A stretch of 29,347 bases of DNA from Chloroflexota bacterium (GTDB lineage Bacteria > Chloroflexota > Anaerolineae > Anaerolineales > Villigracilaceae). The notes beneath the pieces were generated by a model. The model was given only the letters and a program-made list of their open reading frames with translations. It was not told where the DNA came from and did not search any database. Below, piece after piece: positions 6,633 to 13,311 of this stretch (its first letter is position 1; each line of letters begins with the position of its first letter). The stretch lies in NCBI GenBank assembly GCA_021796315.1, contig JAJYOH010000013.1, forward strand, positions 1-29,347, read 5' to 3'. A program made the translations under genes and the position numbers.

Positions 6633-6917
6633 ATGTGCGGTTGTATGTTAATGCATGCTACGATGAATCATGATGAACACCAACACTCTTCCCAATCCAC
6701 GCCAGCGGCAAGCGTATCGCCTGCCGTCAATGGACAGAAATGCGCCCATTGCGGTTTTCCCTTACAGGCGGGTTTTACCTTCTGTCCTGACTGCGGCATG
6801 AAATTACGGGAAACCAAATGTTCCGCTTGCGGTCAAAATGTAGAAGCGACTTGGAAAACCTGTGCATATTGCGGGTCACCACTTGGACAGATAGAAGGGC
6901 AACCATTGCCTGCCTGA
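6633..6917 (+). CDS. Small double zinc-ribbon protein with Cys/His-rich N-terminus
   Basis: A 94-aa soluble protein. Two CxxC-type zinc ribbons use cysteines 37/40/51/54 and 63/66/77/80. The N-terminus MCGCMLMHATMNHDEHQH adds C2, C4, H8, H13, H16 and H18, an unusual metal-binding tail. No enzymatic domain. Its role could be metal buffering or protein-protein contact; neither is proven. AAGGAG at 6621-6626 supports the start. It is followed 43 nt later by a membrane protein that ends in a zinc ribbon of the same type, which suggests the two act together, perhaps in metal or redox sensing. Confidence 0.7.
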   Translation: MCGCMLMHATMNHDEHQHSSQSTPAASVSPAVNGQKCAHCGFPLQAGFTFCPDCGMKLRETKCSACGQNVEATWKTCAYCGSPLGQIEGQPLPA

Positions 6918-6960
6918 TTGAGAAATACAATACCTGCAAAGGCAAAGAATGGAGAAACAA

Positions 6961-7308
6961 ATGAATAAGATTAACTGGACTGTGGTTGCTGTCGTAACCA
7001 TTATCGCACTACTTGTCTTTCAAGTCATCGCGAGCCTATTTGGCGGTTGGAGATATGGCGGCTGGGGAATGATGGGACCTGGTATGATGGGCGGTTGGGG
7101 TTTTAGTCCTTTTGGCTGGATCGGCATGATATTCATGTGGCTCATCCCCGTCGGTTTTGTTGCGCTGGCAGTATTGGGTGTAGTCTGGTTGGTACGAAAT
7201 GTAGGTGGTGGAACAAATTCGCCCACACATGCTTGCCCATCTTGTGGGCGCAATGTACAGACCGACTGGCATAATTGCCCACATTGCGGCACATCATTAT
7301 CGAAGTAA
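6961..7308 (+). CDS. Membrane protein with Gly/Met-rich loop and C-terminal zinc ribbon
   Basis: A 115-aa protein with two membrane segments (about 8-28 and 54-78). They are joined by a GGWRYGGWGMMGPGMMGGWG stretch, a Met/Gly/Trp-rich composition seen in small proteins near copper and heavy-metal genes. The cytoplasmic tail carries one zinc ribbon, C92/C95/C106/C109. The ATG at 6961 is chosen because GGAG at 6951-6954 lies 6 nt upstream; an ATG at 6949 overlaps that site. Role unknown; a metal link is inference. A strong hairpin follows at 7322-7357. Confidence 0.65.
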   Translation: MNKINWTVVAVVTIIALLVFQVIASLFGGWRYGGWGMMGPGMMGGWGFSPFGWIGMIFMWLIPVGFVALAVLGVVWLVRNVGGGTNSPTHACPSCGRNVQTDWHNCPHCGTSLSK

Positions 7309-7321
7309 TCTATTTACCTGA

Positions 7322-7357
7322 AATAATGAGCGCAGTAATTTCTCTGCGCTCATTATT
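7322..7357 (+). terminator. Hairpin after the zinc-ribbon membrane gene
   Basis: Perfect 14-bp stem AATAATGAGCGCAG / CTGCGCTCATTATT around an 8-nt loop, 14 nt after the stop codon. The following T-tract is interrupted, so termination may be partial and some transcription may reach the DsrE-like gene. Confidence 0.7.
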
Positions 7358-7385
7358 CATTTGATTTCTAAACGGAGACTGACCT

Positions 7386-7742
7386 ATGAAAATCCTGTTC
7401 ATCATCAACGACGCCCCGTATGGCACTGAAAAAGCATATAACGCTTTACGAATGGCAATGATGTTACAAAAAGAACATGCGGACACAGTAGAAGTTCGTA
7501 TTTTTCTTATGGCAGACGCAGTAACATGCGCTTTGCCTAATCAAGCGACTCCGCAGGGTTATTACAACATCGAGCGTATGCTAAAATCAGTCATTAGCAA
7601 AGGCGGACAAGTCAAGGCTTGCGGCACTTGTTCAGAAGCACGGGGTATAAAAGGGCTTACTTTGATTGAAGGCGTTGAAATCAGCACGATGAGTCAGTTA
7701 ACTTTGTGGTCAGTTGAATCCGATAAAGTGATTACGTTCTAA
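7386..7742 (+). CDS. DsrE/DsrF-like sulfur-relay family protein
   Basis: A 118-aa protein of the DsrE/YchN fold. The N-terminus MKILFIINDAPYGTEKAYNA is the usual beta-strand plus helix. C48 sits after LMADAVT, and a CGTC pair (C79, C82) sits in the ACGTCSEARG loop, where family members carry their sulfur-accepting cysteine. It probably binds or transfers sulfur or a thiol ligand in the cytoplasm; partners are not visible here. GGAG about 8 nt upstream acts as the ribosome site. It is the last gene before a degenerate attC site and may belong to the same acquired block as the zinc-ribbon genes. Confidence 0.8.
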   Translation: MKILFIINDAPYGTEKAYNALRMAMMLQKEHADTVEVRIFLMADAVTCALPNQATPQGYYNIERMLKSVISKGGQVKACGTCSEARGIKGLTLIEGVEISTMSQLTLWSVESDKVITF

Positions 7743-7770
7743 AAAGCAGGCGAGTCTTAAAGTCAAAAGC

Positions 7771-7827
7771 GGGCTAACAAAGCGTGCACCCCGTTCTCGC
7801 TTCGCCCTTCGGATGAACCGTTAGTCA
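7771..7827 (+). other. Degenerate attC-like site
   Basis: GGCTAACAAAGCGTGCA at 7772-7788 closely repeats CCTAACAAAGCGTGCA of the first attC (6391-6406), and GTTAGTC at 7820-7826 provides an R'-like box. The inner arms no longer pair well and the site is only about 55 nt long, so it is probably a truncated attC. Confidence 0.5.
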
Positions 7828-7834
7828 TAAACAG

Positions 7835-7863
7835 AAGTGCGGACGAAATCGTCCGCACTTTTT
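7835..7863 (+). terminator. Terminator at the end of the cassette-like block
   Basis: Stem AAGTGCGGAC / GTCCGCACTT (7835-7844 with 7851-7860), loop GAAATC, followed by T's. Best oriented for plus-strand transcription, separating it from the convergent gene ending at 7868. Confidence 0.8.
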
Positions 7864-7867
7864 CTTT

Positions 7868-8722
7868 CTATTCCTTCTCTCCACTCACTTTCATCCAGGC
7901 CTTCTTCATGTTGAGCGCGTCCTCTTCCATGATGGGACTCTCGCACAGAATCCGCCCGGCGCAACCGTGATCGTGCAGCGCGCGGAATAAGGCTTTCAAA
8001 TCCAGGTCGGCATCTTCCAACTTCAAATGATTCTTCTCGCCTTTCGGGCCGTACTCAATTCCCGAAAGATGGATGTGCAAATGTTTGAGCGCAGGTTTGC
8101 CAACGGCCTTTTGATAAGCAGTTAGCAATGCGCTCCACTCATCATAAGTGTTCATCGTCCCATCGCCGGGACGCGCGTGCAGGTGGGCAAAGTCAATGCA
8201 CGGCAAAACGCCATCGATGGATCTTGCCATCTCAAGCGTATCTTCGAATGAACCTAACATGGCGGACTTGCCCATCGTCTCAGGCCGGATGGTGACCGGG
8301 TTGTCCGCTTTGCGAAGTTCATCCAGGCAGCCTTTCAGGCGCGGGATGGCGACGTTCAAGACTTCCTGTGGTGGGCGCTCAAAGTATGAGCCGGGGTGGA
8401 AGATAATATCGGTTGCACCAGCCAGGTTTCCGTAATGAGCCGCGTCCATCAGACGCTTGCGCGACTTGGGCCACTCTTCATCGGTCGCATTCAAATTAAT
8501 AAAGTATGGCGCATGAACACTGACCGCCACATCTTCTTCGCCCGACGTTTTTTTGATCGCCGCGCAAGTTTCTTCCGAGACGCGCACCGACTGCACCCAG
8601 CCGAGTTCAAGCGCCTTCAATCCAATGGAGTTGCTGAATGCAATCGCTCCCACCGACCCGCCCGGTTTCTTGGGCGTGCCCGTTGGCGAACCAACCGTGC
8701 CGAAACGAAACGATAAAGCCAT
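7868..8722 (-). CDS. Endonuclease IV-like TIM-barrel protein
   Basis: A 284-aa protein of the AP endonuclease 2 family, close to the archaeal-type Nfo branch. Family metal-ligand motifs appear in order: SVHAPYFINL, IIFHPGSY, IRPETM, CIDFAHLHAR, HIHLSGIEYG and ILCESP. In Escherichia coli Nfo these supply His69, His109, Glu145, Asp179/His182, His216 and Glu261. The DxH pair (Asp229/His231) appears here as GEKNH, with His kept and Lys at the Asp position. The expected role is cleavage at abasic sites in DNA repair, but another phospho-substrate is possible. AAGGAG precedes the ATG. A palindromic element (8741-8886) is inserted just upstream of the ribosome site. A silent-only relic of its 3' end lies at 2387-2451. 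Confidence 0.8.
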   Translation of the reverse strand: MALSFRFGTVGSPTGTPKKPGGSVGAIAFSNSIGLKALELGWVQSVRVSEETCAAIKKTSGEEDVAVSVHAPYFINLNATDEEWPKSRKRLMDAAHYGNLAGATDIIFHPGSYFERPPQEVLNVAIPRLKGCLDELRKADNPVTIRPETMGKSAMLGSFEDTLEMARSIDGVLPCIDFAHLHARPGDGTMNTYDEWSALLTAYQKAVGKPALKHLHIHLSGIEYGPKGEKNHLKLEDADLDLKALFRALHDHGCAGRILCESPIMEEDALNMKKAWMKVSGEKE

Positions 8723-8740
8723 GTCTTCTCCTTTTCATCC

Positions 8741-8886
8741 TGTCATTGCGAGGAGGCCGCTGGTCGAGTAGCCCGTGTTCTTCGGGCATATCGAGACCGA
8801 GGCTGACGCGGCAATCTCGTGTAACATTCATTTGTTTGCTTGAGGAGACTGCCACGCCGTTCGCTTTGCTCACGCTCGCAATGACA
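8741..8886. mobile_element. Palindromic element with TCATTGCGAG ends, copy 2
   Basis: A 146-bp element with perfect 12-bp terminal inverted repeats TGTCATTGCGAG (8741-8752) and CTCGCAATGACA (8875-8886). It shares its ends, the GAGG shoulder and internal GCAATC with the copy at 359-436, but is longer because it holds a second palindrome at 8762-8798. It occupies nearly all of the 170-bp gap between the endonuclease-like gene and the lipid kinase gene. No coding capacity. Confidence 0.75.
8762..8798. repeat. Nested GGTCGAGTAGCC...TCGAGACC palindrome
   Basis: An imperfect inverted repeat with arms GGTCGAGTAGCCCG and CGGGCATATCGAGACC around TGTTCTT, lying inside the larger element. This GGTCTCGATA...CTACTCGACC pattern resembles a separate class of short interspersed palindrome seen in other high-GC bacteria (recollection, not searched). 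Confidence 0.55.
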
Positions 8887-8892
8887 AAATAA

Positions 8893-9279
8893 TTATTTTA
8901 TAAACAACGGAACAAGCTTTGCCCACAACGGCGGACCCAAAATCAGCAGACCGACCAACACCGCCGCCATTGCCGCGACCAGCACCGCGGCCGCGCCAAC
9001 ATCCTTGCCGACCTTGGCGAGTGGATGTCTCTCCGAGGTGGCCAGATCTACAACAGCTTCAATGGCCGTGTTAATGAACTCTGCCGCGAAGACCATCGCA
9101 ATTGTCAAAATGAGCAGCGCCCAATCGCGCGGTGGAAGTCCAAGCCACAAGCCGAGCACGAATACGATGGTGGCAACAATGGCATGGATCCAGGCATTGT
9201 GCTGCGTCCGCATGACGTAAGCCCAGCCATGAAAGGCGTGGACAAAAGAACGAAGGCGGGATGTTATGAAGTTAAACAT
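8893..9279 (-). CDS. dgkA: Diacylglycerol/undecaprenol kinase family protein
   Basis: Small integral membrane lipid kinase, 128 aa, the family's usual size. Three membrane helices are visible (about 31-48, 52-72, 94-118). The active-site signature is EFINTAIEAVVDL (67-79), followed by HPLAKVGKDVGAAAVL with the conserved K91-D92 pair. It phosphorylates diacylglycerol or undecaprenol on the cytoplasmic face. In Gram-positive-type relatives the gene usually follows ybeY and the HD-phosphodiesterase gene, exactly as here, which favours undecaprenol kinase activity. It is the last gene of the minus-strand operon, 40 nt after YbeY, with a perfect palindrome in the gap. Confidence 0.88.
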   Translation of the reverse strand: MFNFITSRLRSFVHAFHGWAYVMRTQHNAWIHAIVATIVFVLGLWLGLPPRDWALLILTIAMVFAAEFINTAIEAVVDLATSERHPLAKVGKDVGAAAVLVAAMAAVLVGLLILGPPLWAKLVPLFIK

Positions 9280-9294
9280 TATTTTATGATTTAC

Positions 9295-9315
9295 GAATTA
9301 CGTAATACGTAATTC
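9295..9315. repeat. 21-bp perfect palindrome between ybeY and dgkA
   Basis: GAATTACGTA-A-TACGTAATTC, perfect 10-bp arms around one base, in the 40-nt gap. A related GCGAATTACGATTC word occurs at 12414-12427 after another operon gene. It could be a short interspersed repeat, an mRNA processing hairpin or an operator. Confidence 0.6.
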
Positions 9316-9319
9316 ATAA

Positions 9320-9769
9320 TTACTCCTCGCGGATTTTTATTTCGCCAAGCCCAAGCGCTTCAAGGATTTCATTCTGCGCCTTCCACATTTTCGATTTCTC
9401 TTCGGCATGAGCGTGATCGTGTCCAAGCAAATGCAGGACGCCATGCACGACCAGCAATTGGACCTCCGCTTCAAGCGCATGACCCGCGGCACGCGCCTGC
9501 GATTCGGCGCGCGGGATCGAAAGCAGGATGTCGCCCAGATAACGCGTACCCGTGTCCGGGTCCGTTTCTGAAGCGGGGAAGGATAACACATCGGTCGGCT
9601 CGTCGATTCGCAAATAGTCGCGGTTCAGTTGGCGCAGCTGCGCGTCGTCTGTCAAAACAATGGTGATGTCGCCATCGCCGGATTGATGGGCAAGCGCAGC
9701 CAGAGCGGCGCGTTCGATCAATTCAGACGCAACCGGTAATGGGTCGAAGGATGATTCTATGTTGATCAT
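9320..9769 (-). CDS. ybeY: YbeY endoribonuclease / rRNA maturation factor
   Basis: Single-domain metalloprotein of 149 aa, the normal length. The zinc motif H3xH5xH is complete as H109, H113 and H119 in HGVLHLLGHDH, and the upstream DEPTDVLSFP block (56-65) is the family's other signature. It acts on 16S rRNA 3'-end maturation and ribosome quality control in the cytoplasm. The start overlaps the stop of the upstream HD-protein gene by 4 nt, so translation is coupled; this gene order is widely conserved. No unusual feature. Confidence 0.95.
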   Translation of the reverse strand: MINIESSFDPLPVASELIERAALAALAHQSGDGDITIVLTDDAQLRQLNRDYLRIDEPTDVLSFPASETDPDTGTRYLGDILLSIPRAESQARAAGHALEAEVQLLVVHGVLHLLGHDHAHAEEKSKMWKAQNEILEALGLGEIKIREE

Positions 9770-11877
9770 TTTTTCTCTTTGACGGGAATGGTCTCAGTTT
9801 CAAGGGGCGGCTGGGCGGCAGGATATTGGATGCGCGGGTGATACGTGCCGCGTAAAGTGGTCACAAAAGATTCAGTGATGGTATTGAGGTCGCGCAAAGT
9901 TAATTGCGTGCTGTCGAGCTGGCCTTCCTTCTGACACCAATCGATCACGGAGCGCACGATGGCCCGCACGCCGTCTTCATTCTCGGGACTTTCGGCGCGG
10001 GTGCGCGCTTCGGACGCGTCCGCCAGCATGAGCAGGGCCGTCTCGCGCGAACGCGGGCGCGGCCCAGGATAGCGGAATTTATTGATGTCCACTTTGAGCG
10101 CGTCGCCGCCCGCTTTTTCAAGCGCCTGATTATATTGATAACGCGTCAACATCGTGCCGTGATGTTCAAGAATAAAATCATCGATGCGGCGCGGCAGGCG
10201 ATATTTGTGCGCCAGCGTCACGCCATCCAGCACATGTTGGATGATGGCGGAGGCGGCTTCTTCGGGAGTGATGTCGGTGTGAGTATTCAAATTACCGGGC
10301 GCCTGGTTTTCAATAAAGAACGAGGCGTCGATGGATTTGCCAATATCATGGAACAACGCACCGACGCGCGTCAGAAGCGGGTCTGCGCCGATCTTTTCAG
10401 CGGCCTGCTCTGCAAGATTTGCAACCTGCAAACTATGCTGATATGTGCCGGGCGCATTCCGCAAAAACATTTGCAAAAGCGGAAAATCGGGCCGCGCAAT
10501 TTCAAGCAATTGAAGCGGGGTTGGAAGGCTCAGGAATTGGGCCAGGGAATAATGCAGCAGAAGCGCCAGACTGGCGGATGCAAGGCCATTGAACAGCGCG
10601 GAAACCATCAACGTGGCCATGCCGATCCAATCCAGTGAAGCGGACGGCAAACGATAAGCAAGGATCATGGCAATGCCTGCGCCGGCAATCGCCAACCCGG
10701 CGCGGAAGAAGGCCCAGAATCGGCTGGCCTGTCCAAGCGTCAACACGCCGCACAATGAGGCCAGCAAATAATACGGCATCAGGTCAAGAGTGTTCGGCAA
10801 TCCATACGGCGCCAGCACACAAATAACGAGCGAGACCATCATGCCCGTCTCCATGCCAAAGAGCGTTGTCAGCAAAAGTCCAACCGCGGGCAACGGATAG
10901 AGATACGGGATGATCGTGCGGTCAGGGATGGTCAGGCGCGCGCCGAGTAAAAATATAATGAAGACAAAAGACAATACCAACAGGCTGCGGACGTCGCGTA
11001 AAAATGAAATATTGTGACGGCGAAAAAAATACAGGCCCGTAAATGTGACCGATAGAAGGGTCAGCGCACCGATACCGAGATAAGTTTCAAGCGGCGGGCT
11101 GGGGCGGATCAAACCAAACTCCTGCAAGGCCTCCATCTCGGTAAGCGTGACAACATCGCCGCCCGCCACGATGGTCTCGCCTGCCTTGTATGCCTGCACG
11201 ACCGGTTTGACCGCATCACGCGCGGACTTTTGAGCGGCCGCCGTTAAATCTGCGCTGTACTGGCTGTTGGCGATCACGAACGCGCTGACCATCTCCGTTA
11301 CCAGCGCAGCATCCTGCTCGCTCAAGGTCAAACTAACTCGCGACGGTATGCCGCCTTTAACATCATCCAACATATCAGGATGGATCGGCGTCCGCATCAC
11401 CTGCTCCAACACGCGCAGGGACTCCTGCTCCAGTAAATTCCAACGGCTGTCAGACACGGACAAAATCTGCTGGACGCTGTCAGGCTTCAGGCTAATGTCG
11501 CTGAGGGATGCAAGCTCGCTGCGTTTTTGTTCCGCGGGCGTAGTCAGGTCCGTCCGTACCAGGGTTATAAATTGAAGCGTGGAATTGAGGCGGTCGATCT
11601 GTTGCCGGGCAATGGCCGGGTCGGGAGAAGTGTAAACAGGCTGAACCGCTTTTTGCGCGGCCTGACGCGCCTGGTCCGTCCGCACCTGGCTGACATATTC
11701 ATGATCATACGGGGCCTGCAAAGTGCGCGGCGCAACGTCCCCAGCCTGGAGCGGAAGCGAAGCCGGACGCAGACTCAGCGGCAGGGCCAGCGCGGCAAAC
11801 GTCACCAGACTGACACAAATCAGGATGAAAATTTGGAAATTACGCACGCGCGCGGTGACGGACTGACGGCTTTTCAT
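9766..11877 (-). CDS. 7TM-HD phosphodiesterase (PgpH/YqfF family)
   Basis: A 703-aa membrane receptor. It has an N-terminal membrane helix (about 13-35) and a large extracytoplasmic 7TMR-HDED region to about residue 270. Seven membrane helices run from about 275 to 465, then a cytoplasmic HD domain follows. The HD metal ligands are visible: H481 in HSLQVANLAE, H510-D511 in FHDIGK, H572-H573 in EHHGT and D620 in LADASEAR. Characterised members hydrolyse cyclic di-AMP and respond to an extracellular ligand; that activity is inferred here. The 64-nt leader before it contains CGCAAAG/TTTGCG inverted words. It sits between yqeY and ybeY in one dense operon. Confidence 0.92.
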   Translation of the reverse strand: MKSRQSVTARVRNFQIFILICVSLVTFAALALPLSLRPASLPLQAGDVAPRTLQAPYDHEYVSQVRTDQARQAAQKAVQPVYTSPDPAIARQQIDRLNSTLQFITLVRTDLTTPAEQKRSELASLSDISLKPDSVQQILSVSDSRWNLLEQESLRVLEQVMRTPIHPDMLDDVKGGIPSRVSLTLSEQDAALVTEMVSAFVIANSQYSADLTAAAQKSARDAVKPVVQAYKAGETIVAGGDVVTLTEMEALQEFGLIRPSPPLETYLGIGALTLLSVTFTGLYFFRRHNISFLRDVRSLLVLSFVFIIFLLGARLTIPDRTIIPYLYPLPAVGLLLTTLFGMETGMMVSLVICVLAPYGLPNTLDLMPYYLLASLCGVLTLGQASRFWAFFRAGLAIAGAGIAMILAYRLPSASLDWIGMATLMVSALFNGLASASLALLLHYSLAQFLSLPTPLQLLEIARPDFPLLQMFLRNAPGTYQHSLQVANLAEQAAEKIGADPLLTRVGALFHDIGKSIDASFFIENQAPGNLNTHTDITPEEAASAIIQHVLDGVTLAHKYRLPRRIDDFILEHHGTMLTRYQYNQALEKAGGDALKVDINKFRYPGPRPRSRETALLMLADASEARTRAESPENEDGVRAIVRSVIDWCQKEGQLDSTQLTLRDLNTITESFVTTLRGTYHPRIQYPAAQPPLETETIPVKEKK

Positions 11878-11885
11878 ATTGAAAC

Positions 11886-11935
11886 AAAGAACCGCAAAGC
11901 CGCAAAATTTTTTTCTTTGCGATTCTCGCGGTCAT
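11886..11935. repeat. Imperfect inverted repeat of CCGCAAAG words
   Basis: ACCGCAAAGCCGCAAA and TTTGCGATTCTCGCGGT flank a T-tract in the gap between yqeY and the HD gene. Similar words (ACGCGAAGACGCAGAGCCGC, then AAAG) occur at 18162-18185. It looks like a degenerate interspersed repeat; it could also fold in the mRNA leader. Confidence 0.45.
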
Positions 11936-11941
11936 GGATCT

Positions 11942-12388
11942 CTATTTTGCGAGCAGTTCTTTTACCATTGAGCTGATCTGATCGTTGGCGGCGCGTCCAG
12001 CCACCTTGGGCATGAGTATCTTCATCACCTTGCCCATATCCGCAGGCCCGGCAGCGCCGGTCTCGGCAATGGCAGCTTGAGCCAGGGAGCGCAGTTCATC
12101 TGCTGGCATGGCTTTCGGCAGGAAGACCTCGAGCACTTTGATCTCGGCTTCGTTATCCGCCACAAGGTCGGCGCGATTGGCCTTCTTTGCTTCTTCCAAA
12201 GCCTCGCGGCGATTCTTGATTTCCTTTTGTAACAATGAAATGACCGCCGCGTCGTCCATCGGGACACGCTTATCCACTTCGACCTGTTTGATGGCCGCGT
12301 TGACCATGCGGACTGTCCGCAGGCGTACCGCATCCCCGGACTTCATCGCTTCTTTCATTGATTCGGTTAGTTGAGATTTAATATCCAT
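11942..12388 (-). CDS. GatB/YqeY domain-containing protein
   Basis: A 148-aa cytoplasmic YqeY-type protein, the normal length. It begins with the family opening DIKSQLTESMKEAMKSGDAVRL and contains the RMVNAAIKQVEVDKR, EIKVLEVFLPKAMPADEL and MGKVMKILMPKVAGRAANDQ segments. The fold is shared with the tRNA-binding tail of GatB, so a role in aminoacyl-tRNA amidation or tRNA contact is suspected but not established for stand-alone members. It lies 8 nt after the DNA methyltransferase gene and is part of the same transcript. Confidence 0.92.
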   Translation of the reverse strand: MDIKSQLTESMKEAMKSGDAVRLRTVRMVNAAIKQVEVDKRVPMDDAAVISLLQKEIKNRREALEEAKKANRADLVADNEAEIKVLEVFLPKAMPADELRSLAQAAIAETGAAGPADMGKVMKILMPKVAGRAANDQISSMVKELLAK

Positions 12389-12396
12389 AGTTAAGA

Positions 12397-13311
12397 TTAT
12401 ACCCTTTCGGTTTGCGAATTACGATTCTCACCAATACGCTTTTCCGCCAGGGCCAGATAATCTTCGTTGATCTCATATCCCACAAAATGCCGCCTGGCCT
12501 TCATCGCCGCCAGCGCAGTCTGGCCTGATCCCATGAACGGATCGAGAACAATTTCGTTTGAAAATGTATAAAGTTGAATCAAACGATACGGCAGCTCGAC
12601 CGGGAACGGCGCGGGATGTCCAATCTTTTTTGCAGACTCGGACGCGAACGACCAGACCGATTTGGTGAACTCCAAAAATTCTTCTTTTGTGATCGTATCT
12701 TCCCCCGCCTCGGGCCGGGTGCGGCGGAACGAGCCTTTGCTAAACACCAGAATATATTCGTGCACATCGCGCAGGGTCGGGTTGGATGCAGACTGCCACG
12801 AACCCCAGGCCGTCGAAGCCGCGGCCGAAGCGCCTTTATCCCAGATGATCTCGCCGCGCATCAGGAATCCGATCTCGAGCATATCGTGCAAAATAAAAGC
12901 ATGAAGCGGAATGTACGGCTTGCGTCCGAGGTTCGCCACGTTGATACAGGCCCGCCCGCCGGGCACAAGCACGCGACAGGTCTCGGCCCAGATGCGTTTA
13001 AGGAAGGCCAGATATTCGTCCATGCTCAGGTTCTCATCGTAATCCTTGCCCACGTTATACGGCGGGGACGTCACCACCAGATGCACGGAAGCGTCCGGCA
13101 GTTCGGCCATCTTTTCGGATGAAGCATGGATGATGGTATTCAGTATTTCGGATGGAACAGGGTTCTCAGCATAAGCGGATTCTTCAGCTTGCGGCTGATC
13201 TTCGTAAAGCCGCGCGGAATAAAAAGACGAGGCGTCATGTCCCTCGCGTCCGGGTGAACCGAATGAAGTGGTCCTGGTGGTTTTGTTGAGTTTGTTATTT
13301 TTTTTAGGCAT
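12397..13311 (-). CDS. Orphan beta-class DNA methyltransferase
   Basis: An S-adenosylmethionine-dependent amino-methyltransferase of 304 aa. Catalytic motif IV is TSPPYN (81-86) and the cofactor motif I is DPFMGSG (257-263). Motif IV precedes motif I, which defines the beta class. SPPY is more common in N4-cytosine enzymes, though some N6-adenine enzymes carry it, so the modified base is uncertain. Residues 1-40 form a basic, probably disordered tail. No restriction endonuclease is adjacent, so it looks solitary and may be regulatory or protective. It overlaps the upstream Het-C-like gene by 8 nt and lies 8 nt before yqeY, an unexpectedly housekeeping setting for a methyltransferase. The recognition sequence cannot be deduced. 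Confidence 0.88.
   Translation of the reverse strand: MPKKNNKLNKTTRTTSFGSPGREGHDASSFYSARLYEDQPQAEESAYAENPVPSEILNTIIHASSEKMAELPDASVHLVVTSPPYNVGKDYDENLSMDEYLAFLKRIWAETCRVLVPGGRACINVANLGRKPYIPLHAFILHDMLEIGFLMRGEIIWDKGASAAASTAWGSWQSASNPTLRDVHEYILVFSKGSFRRTRPEAGEDTITKEEFLEFTKSVWSFASESAKKIGHPAPFPVELPYRLIQLYTFSNEIVLDPFMGSGQTALAAMKARRHFVGYEINEDYLALAEKRIGENRNSQTERV

Noticed and set aside
6601..6651. 16-codon frame starting at ATG 6601 before the zinc-ribbon gene
   Set aside because: No ribosome site; its ATG lies in the palindrome loop and the frame overlaps the real gene out of phase.
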